Position numbers and translations under genes: made by a program. Below the pieces are notes generated by a model. That model saw only the letters and a list, made by a program, of their open reading frames with translations. It was not told the DNA's origin and did no database searches. DNA of 6,951 nucleotides, taken from positions 1-6,951 of the forward strand of contig CAISKH010000097.1 in assembly GCA_903885865.1 (NCBI GenBank), read 5' to 3'. Positions 1 through 4,257 of the stretch are shown in pieces. The DNA comes from an uncultured Mucilaginibacter sp. Lineage in GTDB: Bacteria; Bacteroidota; Bacteroidia; Sphingobacteriales; Sphingobacteriaceae. Numbering within the stretch: position 1 is the first letter of the stretch; the number at the start of each line of letters is the position of its first letter.

Positions 1-1
1 G

Positions 2-1021
2 GCAATAGGACTCTTGCTGATAGCCTTATTTGAAGACCACCCCGCCGCAGTTGAGCGCTATTATTCCGAAGGGCTTTATGTATTTATTTGCCGGGTAATC
101 CATCCTGTTCTTAACCTGTTCCCGTTCAGCGTTGGCGATGTATTATATATCGTCGTTGTCGCTTATTTGATCTATTTTGCATGCAGGCTTATCGTGCAGG
201 TGTTTAAGAAACAGTTTAAACGCGTTGGAAACGCTTTGTTGGGCTTGATAATAGGTATACAGGCGGGCCTGCTAATTTTTTACCTTTTTTGGGGGCTAAA
301 CTATTTCCGACCATCAGCCGCCCAACAGCTCGGCCTGCGCGACACTAATTTTACAACTGCCGATCTGCAGGCGGTTACCTGTATTATTATTGATAGCGCC
401 AATGCCTGCCGCGCACGTATTAATGCTACCGATACTTTACAAAGCAATGCTGCCATTTACCAAACCGCGATAAACGCTGTTGGCAAACTCTCGGCTGATT
501 CTGCCGATTTTCGTACCTGGCAACCCGATATTAAACCATCGATACTTACCCCCATGATGAATTACATGGGCACTTCGGGCTATTATAACCCTTTTACTAC
601 CGAAGCGCAGATGAATTACCAGATACCCGTTTTTGAACGTTCATTTGTGGCCTGCCATGAAATGTCGCACCAAATGGGTTACGGGCCCGAAGATGAGGCC
701 AATTTTGCAGGTTTCCTGGCCGGGATCGGTTCGCACGACAGGCTGTTGCGTTACTCGGTCTACCAGGAGGCCCTGGACGAATGTATGCGTGCGCTGCGCC
801 GCAGGGATACCGCGGCCAACAATGAATTAAAAACACACCTGTCAAAAGCCGTTCGCGGTGATTTTAAGGCCGAGCGCGCTTACTGGCTTTCTTTCCGAAG
901 CAGGGCGGGTATATTAAGCAGTATTTTTTATGATGATTATTTAAAGGCCAATAATCAGCCGCGGGGTTTAGGTACTTATAACCAAATGGTATTGCTGCTG
1001 ATGGCCTGGTATAGAAAGTAA
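2..1021 (+). CDS. DUF3810 membrane-anchored putative zinc metallopeptidase, 5'-partial
   Basis: This matches the DUF3810 family of Bacteroidota membrane proteins, whose biochemical role is unknown. The reading frame stays open to the left edge, so the N-terminus is missing; a TTG at 14 is only the first start-like codon and is unlikely to be the real start. Numbering from that TTG, hydrophobic membrane segments lie at about residues 41-61 and 75-94. A soluble domain follows, carrying H215-E-M-S-H219, a zincin-type HExxH motif, and then E226-D-E-A-N-F231, where an acidic residue could be the third metal ligand. The missing part probably includes a first membrane segment, since the in-frame residues before the TTG are hydrophobic. 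The stop is TAA at 1019-1021, and the next gene converges with only 11 bp between stops. Family assignment is firm; peptidase activity is inferred from the motif alone. Confidence 0.88.
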   Translation, partial: AIGLLLIALFEDHPAAVERYYSEGLYVFICRVIHPVLNLFPFSVGDVLYIVVVAYLIYFACRLIVQVFKKQFKRVGNALLGLIIGIQAGLLIFYLFWGLNYFRPSAAQQLGLRDTNFTTADLQAVTCIIIDSANACRARINATDTLQSNAAIYQTAINAVGKLSADSADFRTWQPDIKPSILTPMMNYMGTSGYYNPFTTEAQMNYQIPVFERSFVACHEMSHQMGYGPEDEANFAGFLAGIGSHDRLLRYSVYQEALDECMRALRRRDTAANNELKTHLSKAVRGDFKAERAYWLSFRSRAGILSSIFYDDYLKANNQPRGLGTYNQMVLLLMAWYRK

Positions 1022-1032
1022 ACAGATATTAT

Positions 1033-1302
1033 TTAGCGGTAAGATACCAAACCCTTAAACAGCGAATAATAATTCCTGATATGACTTTCAAGCTGCCTTA
1101 ACATAGATTTTCTGAGTCGCCCGGTTCTGCGGACGCATTTATGCTGGGGGGTAAAATCAACTTCACCCAAAACCTTACCCTGTTCAATAACCCGGAAGTT
1201 TCCCGCCTGGCCCGGTAAAACAGTTAAATTATGTTGCCTGTTCGCCATGTCTATCAATACATGAAACTGGCGCTGCGGCATAAACCCTACTTGCTGTGAC
1301 AT
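1033..1302 (-). CDS. Small basic hypothetical protein (89 aa)
   Basis: I do not recognise this protein. It has 89 residues, with no signal peptide and no membrane segment. The first half (about residues 12-56) alternates hydrophobic and polar residues with turn-like glycines, as in a small beta-sheet, and ends near a single Cys. The last third is strongly basic (an R-R-T-G-R-L-R-K run) and reads as an amphipathic helix, which might bind nucleic acid or membrane; that is inference only. The ATG at 1300-1302 is the first start in the frame and lies just behind a run of six G residues on the coding strand, which is unusual for this AT-rich spacer. It lies 166 bp downstream of the thioredoxin gene on the same strand, so it may have its own promoter. 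It is kept as real because it fills the gap neatly, has no competing frame and shows protein-like composition. Confidence 0.65.
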   Translation of the reverse strand: MSQQVGFMPQRQFHVLIDMANRQHNLTVLPGQAGNFRVIEQGKVLGEVDFTPQHKCVRRTGRLRKSMLRQLESHIRNYYSLFKGLVSYR

Positions 1303-1423
1303 TGTACCCCCCGGTTTTTAGAGTTTAAGAATTTAGATAACTGGTATATTATTGTAACAAATTATTTAAGGCAATAGTATTTAAAGGCTCAATTTCTGCC
1401 TTAGAGGTCTTTATACAAATATG

Positions 1424-1450
1424 GTTATTAAGTGTAAACGTATTAACAAC
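1424..1450 (-). terminator. Possible weak hairpin after the thioredoxin gene
   Basis: GTTATTAA at 1424-1431 and TTAACAAC at 1443-1450 can pair in the minus-strand transcript as eight base pairs, one of them G-U, around an 11-nt loop. It begins 18 nt past the thioredoxin stop codon. The stem is AT-rich and no clean U-tract follows, so it is at best a weak terminator; the surrounding spacer is AT-rich enough for such a stem to arise by chance. Confidence 0.22.
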
Positions 1451-1468
1451 GCTATATTAAATTTATAG

Positions 1469-1765
1469 TTACAGGTATTGCGTTATAATTTGCTGCAACT
1501 GGCCGGCCTGCACTACGCCGCTTTGCCGCCATTTGGTTTGTCCTTTCTGAAATATCATGAGCGTAGGTACGCTTTGTATCTTGTAAGCGCTCGCCGCAGC
1601 CGGGTTTTTGTCAATATCTATTTTAATAATAGTAACCTTATCGCCCATATTGGTTTTAAGCTCCTTTAAAATAGGGGGCATCATTTTACACGGCCCGCAC
1701 CACTCGGCCGAAAAATCAACCAGCACGGGTTTGTCGGATGCTATGATCTCCTGGAAATTAGCCAT
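1469..1765 (-). CDS. trxA: Thioredoxin
   Basis: This is a small cytoplasmic thioredoxin that reduces disulfides in client proteins and is normally recharged by thioredoxin reductase. The whole 98-residue protein is one thioredoxin fold: strand residues V14-S19 lead into the redox motif W22-C23-G24-P25-C26-K27, and the cis-proline loop S65-V66-P67-T68 packs against it. D17 sits where the buried acid of thioredoxins is expected. It is about ten residues shorter than E. coli TrxA (108 aa), mainly at the N-terminus. There is no signal peptide or lipobox, so it is not a TlpA/ResA-type periplasmic member. The ATG at 1763-1765 gives the natural N-terminus and follows A/T-rich sequence with no Shine-Dalgarno site. 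It starts 19 bp after the stop of the 170-residue protein on the same strand, so the two are probably co-transcribed. The symbol is by family; paralogues are common in this phylum. Confidence 0.93.
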   Translation of the reverse strand: MANFQEIIASDKPVLVDFSAEWCGPCKMMPPILKELKTNMGDKVTIIKIDIDKNPAAASAYKIQSVPTLMIFQKGQTKWRQSGVVQAGQLQQIITQYL

Positions 1766-1784
1766 ATTAATTTATCGTATCAAA

Positions 1785-2297
1785 TTATAAAACTACCCCG
1801 TCTTCGGTAAACTTTAGGTCGCCTTTTCCGGCTTGTGCAAATGTAGCATAGCCGTTATCATTTATAAATAATTTTTCGTTTTCGGCTAAAATATGTAACC
1901 CTCCCGATTCAAAATCACCTGTTATTCGTATTGCCACCACCGGCGCGTTTACCAATAGCTCACCGGTAATATTTAGCTCTAAACTCATAGCCGAGCGGTC
2001 ATCCAGCTGGTGTACGTGAAGTACAATGGTGCCGTCGGGTCTTAAAACCTTAACATGATCGCGCCCGGTTTCAACCGTAAAAACCGAGTTTATCTCAACC
2101 ATATTATTGGCTATCACAATCGAATTGCCGCTCACATCCTTAATATCGGCATCAATAGCCAAAGCCGTTCCCGGTTCATTGTCGTGATATATTGATCGTA
2201 TTCTCAATATTTCTTTTGAATGGCCCCCTTCAACAGCGGTAATTACCCCGCTGGGTACTATAAAGGCACTTGTGCCAATAATAAATGCGTATTTCAT
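1785..2297 (-). CDS. Beta-rich hypothetical protein (170 aa)
   Basis: I cannot assign a function. Almost the whole chain consists of short alternating hydrophobic/polar stretches separated by G, N and D turns, which suggests an all-beta or solenoid-like fold. A stretch around residues 85-105 (R-P-D-G-T-I-V-L-H-V-H-Q-L-D-D) and a C-terminal stretch (A-E-N-E-K-L-F-I-N-D-N-G-Y-A) look like structured, conserved-type segments. There is no cysteine, so despite its thioredoxin neighbour it cannot itself be a disulfide substrate. The N-terminus (M-K-Y-A-F-I-I-G-T-S-A-F-I-V-P-S-G) is hydrophobic and could be read as a weak signal peptide, but the polar G-T-S break and lack of a good cleavage site make a first beta strand equally likely. 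The ATG at 2295-2297 is the first start after the divergent promoter region, and the gene probably leads a two-gene transcript with thioredoxin. Confidence 0.75.
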   Translation of the reverse strand: MKYAFIIGTSAFIVPSGVITAVEGGHSKEILRIRSIYHDNEPGTALAIDADIKDVSGNSIVIANNMVEINSVFTVETGRDHVKVLRPDGTIVLHVHQLDDRSAMSLELNITGELLVNAPVVAIRITGDFESGGLHILAENEKLFINDNGYATFAQAGKGDLKFTEDGVVL

Positions 2298-2379
2298 GAT
2301 CTTTGCAGGTTTTAATTATAACACAACGTTCCAACTCAAAAAATGTGTTGATTTTTTAAAGGATATCATCTGAATTTTA

Positions 2380-2408
2380 CAAAACAATTGAAAAGCAGAT
2401 TAGGCAAA
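2380..2408 (-). promoter_or_regulatory. Tentative promoter for the 170-aa gene and thioredoxin
   Basis: Read on the minus strand, TTTG (2408-2405) is followed after 17 bp by TTGTTTTG (2387-2380), a one-mismatch version of the Bacteroidota -7 element TAnnTTTG. It would give a leader of roughly 75 nt before the ATG at 2297. An E. coli-like TATAAT nearer the gene is an alternative, but that form is not typical of this phylum's main sigma factor. Weak evidence. Confidence 0.22.
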
Positions 2409-2420
2409 TAACTAAGTTTG
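2388..2420 (+). promoter_or_regulatory. Bacteroidota-type promoter of the isochorismatase-family gene
   Basis: TAAGTTTG at 2413-2420 is an exact match to the Bacteroidota -7 consensus TAnnTTTG, with a TTG at 2388-2390 in the -33 position 22 bp upstream, at the long end of the spacing known for this promoter class. Transcription would start at about 2424-2427, leaving a short A-rich leader of under 20 nt before the ATG at 2443 and no Shine-Dalgarno site, as is usual in this phylum. Confidence 0.55.
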
Positions 2421-2442
2421 TGCTGCATCTATATAAAACACT

Positions 2443-3015
2443 ATGATCACCGCATTAGATAAAAACACCGCGTTAGTATTAATCGACCTGCAAAAAGGCG
2501 TAGTTGGTTTAACCCTGGCGCACCCGGTTGCCGATATTTTAGCAAACTCGGCAAAATTGGTAGCTGCCTTCCGCAAGGCTGGCTTGCCCATTGTTATTGT
2601 AAACGTTAACCCGGCAGGTGCGGCATGGCTAAAGGCGCGCAAGGAACCTGCGGCGGGGCCGCCGAGACCTCATCAGGCCGATTGGATAGAAATTACGCCC
2701 GAAATTAAAACCGAGCCCGGCGATATTTTTATTACTAAACAGACCTGGGGCGCTTTTTACGAAACCCAACTGGATCAGGAACTGAAGAAAATAGGGGTGA
2801 CCGGTATTGTACTTGCAGGCGTATCAACCAGTGCAGGGGTAGAAGGCACGGCCCGTCAGGCAAGCGAACGCGCTTACAATATAACTTTTGCCAAAGATGC
2901 CATGACCGATATGGTTGCCGAGGCGCATGAACGCAGCCTTAAATATATTTTCCCCAGAATAGGGGAGATAGGCGATACAGAGGATGTAATAAAGCAGTTG
3001 GCAGTTCTGAGTTAG
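2443..3015 (+). CDS. Isochorismatase-family hydrolase with Gly in place of the catalytic Cys
   Basis: A 190-residue single-domain member of the isochorismatase-like hydrolase superfamily, cytoplasmic, with no signal peptide. The fold markers are in order: strand L11-V-L-I-D15-L-Q with the conserved Asp15, then I97-T-K99-Q-T-W-G-A-F with the conserved Lys99, then G126-V-S-T-S-A-G132-V-E-G-T-A-R138. In nicotinamidases and related amide hydrolases the position of Gly132 is the nucleophilic Cys; here it is Gly, as in the isochorismatases EntB and PhzD, which cleave a vinyl ether without a Cys. No siderophore or phenazine genes are nearby, so the substrate cannot be named. The ATG at 2443 sits just behind a good promoter and gives the usual N-terminus. 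The gene stands alone between two minus-strand clusters. Its last codons (K-Q-L-A-V-L-S and TAG) lie inside a 7-bp-period repeat, so the C-terminal tail may be derived from the repeat. Confidence 0.9.
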   Translation: MITALDKNTALVLIDLQKGVVGLTLAHPVADILANSAKLVAAFRKAGLPIVIVNVNPAGAAWLKARKEPAAGPPRPHQADWIEITPEIKTEPGDIFITKQTWGAFYETQLDQELKKIGVTGIVLAGVSTSAGVEGTARQASERAYNITFAKDAMTDMVAEAHERSLKYIFPRIGEIGDTEDVIKQLAVLS

Positions 3016-3061
3016 CAGTTTGCAATAAACCCCTGCTAACTGCGCACTGCCTACTGCAAAC
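2991..3061. repeat. Inverted pair of heptamer arrays at a convergent gene junction
   Basis: The right array (3033-3060) is four head-to-tail heptamers of the form CTGCNNA with variable pairs TA, GC, CT and AA. The left array (2991-3018) has four heptamers in the opposite orientation (NNNGCAG form), one degenerate (TTCTGAG at 3005-3011), and a further partial unit to 3025. The innermost units form a perfect 9-bp stem, AGTTAGCAG (3010-3018) with CTGCTAACT (3033-3041), around a 14-nt loop; outer units pair imperfectly. An alternative pairing joins AGTTTGCA (3017-3024) with TGCAAACT (3055-3062). Both converging genes end inside the element: hydrolase TAG at 3013-3015 and oxidoreductase TAG at 3051-3053. 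A role as bidirectional terminator or mRNA 3'-end stabiliser is plausible from position, but there is no U-tract on either strand. Confidence 0.75.
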
Positions 3062-4205
3062 TTATCTTCTGCGCTTTTTTCTGTGCTAATAGTGCAAGTT
3101 CTGTAGCTAAAAAACAGTGTTCCTGCGGCATGGCTGTTTCTGTGCGGTTAATAATGTCGTTAACCAATTGTTCGCCAAATGGCAGGGGTTCTTTACTGCA
3201 ATCAAAATATTTAATTTCTTTTTGATTGGCCATGAAAAGATGGTCGCCTCCCGGGCGGCCTGCAATATCAATAGTTTTACGCACTTCAATATAACCGTCT
3301 GTTCCCAGTATGGTTAAGCGGCCGTCGCCGAATGTAGGTATAGCGTCAGGAGTGAACCAATCCAGCCGGATGTATCCCATTCCACCATTGCCGCGCAGCA
3401 TAACATCGCCAAAATCCTGTATTTTGGGGTATTGGGGATGATTAACATTACCAACCTGCGAGGCCACAATTTCAGCCTTCGTTGTACCCGTAAAGTACAG
3501 GTACTGATCAAATTGATGCGAACCTATATCGGTTAAAATTCCGCCGCAATATTTAATATCAAAATACCATTCCGGGCGGGTTTTAGGGCTCATTTTATGC
3601 GGTGCAATATTAATGGTTTGTATCACCTTGCCGATGGCGCCGGCTTTAACCAGTTCGCCGGCTTTAACGGTTGCCCGGCTCTCGAACCGTTCGCTGTACA
3701 TGATGGAGTAAATGCGTTTGGTTGCTGCCTGTACGCGGCGCACTTCGGCAAATTGTTCTAAGGTAATAATGCCGGGCTTATCAACCAGGTAATCCTTGCC
3801 GTGTTGCATTACACGAACGCCCAGCGGCGCACGATCAATGGGGATACCTGAACTTAGTATCAATTGTACAGAAGCATCTTCCAATATTTCATTTTCACTG
3901 CCAGCCATCTTTGCCTGCGGATATTTTTTGGCAAATGCCGCTGCGAGGTCGGCCTCCTTGGCATAGAAGGAAACAAGCTGGCCTCCGCCACGGGTCACAG
4001 CGTCAACCATGCCGTAAATATGGGTATGGTTAGTACCTATAACAGAAAATCTGATCTTCGTTTCTATCGTTTTCACGGGAACATCCACGGCAGGTACATA
4101 CACTACTTTTGCAGCTGCGGATAGCGGCAATGCAGGCAATAGGATTAATCCGGCAGCCGCGGTTGCTGTATCTTTAATAAAATCGCGCCGGTTAAGTTCT
4201 TCCAT
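3051..4205 (-). CDS. Tat-exported Gfo/Idh/MocA family oxidoreductase
   Basis: A 384-residue NAD(P)-dependent oxidoreductase of the Gfo/Idh/MocA family, which usually acts on sugars, inositols or their derivatives; the substrate is not evident. The N-terminus is a twin-arginine signal: N5-R6-R7-D8-F9-I10-K11, a hydrophobic stretch A14-L28 and an A-A-A cleavage region near residues 30-32, so it should be exported folded with its cofactor to the periplasm. The Rossmann start is V55-I-G57-T-N-H60-T-H, a variant of the usual GxGxxG. D142-K143-P144 corresponds to the conserved EKP motif, with the catalytic Lys, and D226-I-G-S-H230-Q-F-D233 to the active-site His motif. Length fits the family. The ATG at 4203-4205 starts right at the Tat signal. 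It lies 47 bp after the DUF2723 gene on the same strand, probably one transcript, and directly abuts a 16-bp palindrome. Confidence 0.92.
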   Translation of the reverse strand: MEELNRRDFIKDTATAAAGLILLPALPLSAAAKVVYVPAVDVPVKTIETKIRFSVIGTNHTHIYGMVDAVTRGGGQLVSFYAKEADLAAAFAKKYPQAKMAGSENEILEDASVQLILSSGIPIDRAPLGVRVMQHGKDYLVDKPGIITLEQFAEVRRVQAATKRIYSIMYSERFESRATVKAGELVKAGAIGKVIQTINIAPHKMSPKTRPEWYFDIKYCGGILTDIGSHQFDQYLYFTGTTKAEIVASQVGNVNHPQYPKIQDFGDVMLRGNGGMGYIRLDWFTPDAIPTFGDGRLTILGTDGYIEVRKTIDIAGRPGGDHLFMANQKEIKYFDCSKEPLPFGEQLVNDIINRTETAMPQEHCFLATELALLAQKKAQKISLQ

Positions 4206-4221
4206 AGTTAAGCGCTTAACT
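4206..4221. promoter_or_regulatory. Perfect 16-bp palindrome abutting the oxidoreductase start codon
   Basis: AGTTAAGCGCTTAACT is a perfect dyad ending one base before the ATG at 4205. Its AAGCGCTT core with a central CpG resembles operators of LacI-family sugar regulators, which would suit an oxidoreductase of sugar metabolism. In the mRNA it could instead fold as a 6-bp stem with a GCGC loop, occluding the ribosome-binding position. Which of these applies, if either, is inference; no regulator gene lies in the window. Confidence 0.5.
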
Positions 4222-4250
4222 CATCGTAAGCCACAGTAAGGCATAGTAAT
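4221..4250. repeat. Three 10-bp imperfect direct repeats
   Basis: Units at 4221-4230, 4231-4240 and 4241-4250 share the pattern NCA(T/C)(C/A)GTAA(G/T), with six of ten positions invariant, and fill the spacer between the DUF2723 stop and the palindrome. A 10-bp period puts each copy on the same face of the helix, as for a protein that binds cooperatively, but three short degenerate copies could also be chance or slippage. Confidence 0.4.
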
Positions 4251-4257
4251 TATTACT
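4245..4257. repeat. 13-bp dyad over the DUF2723 stop codon
   Basis: AGTAAT and ATTACT form a perfect dyad around a single central T at 4251, overlapping the minus-strand TAA at 4255-4253. The one-base centre rules out a stable RNA hairpin of full length, so if it matters it would be as a DNA site. It is AT-rich and short. Confidence 0.3.

Noticed and set aside
14..16. TTG as start of the DUF3810 gene
   Set aside because: The frame is open to the window edge and continues with hydrophobic residues that fit the family's first membrane segment, so the true start is outside.
2319..2349. Hairpin AACACA / TGTGTT in the leader of the 170-aa gene
   Set aside because: Only six base pairs with an 18-nt loop in AT-rich sequence; expected by chance.
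2443..3015. Nicotinamidase (pncA)
   Set aside because: The catalytic Cys is replaced by Gly and the metal-binding Asp/His pattern of nicotinamidases is absent.
3033..3060. CRISPR-like array
   Set aside because: The period is 7 bp with no spacers; units are too short and there are no cas genes.
3864..4124. 86-codon open frame on the + strand
   Set aside because: It lies antisense to the Rossmann domain of the oxidoreductase, whose motifs are intact; it is a shadow frame.
3051..4205. GH109 alpha-N-acetylgalactosaminidase
   Set aside because: It shares the Tat signal and NAD-binding fold, but is shorter than typical GH109 proteins and I cannot see the specific GH109 signatures, so only the broad family is given.
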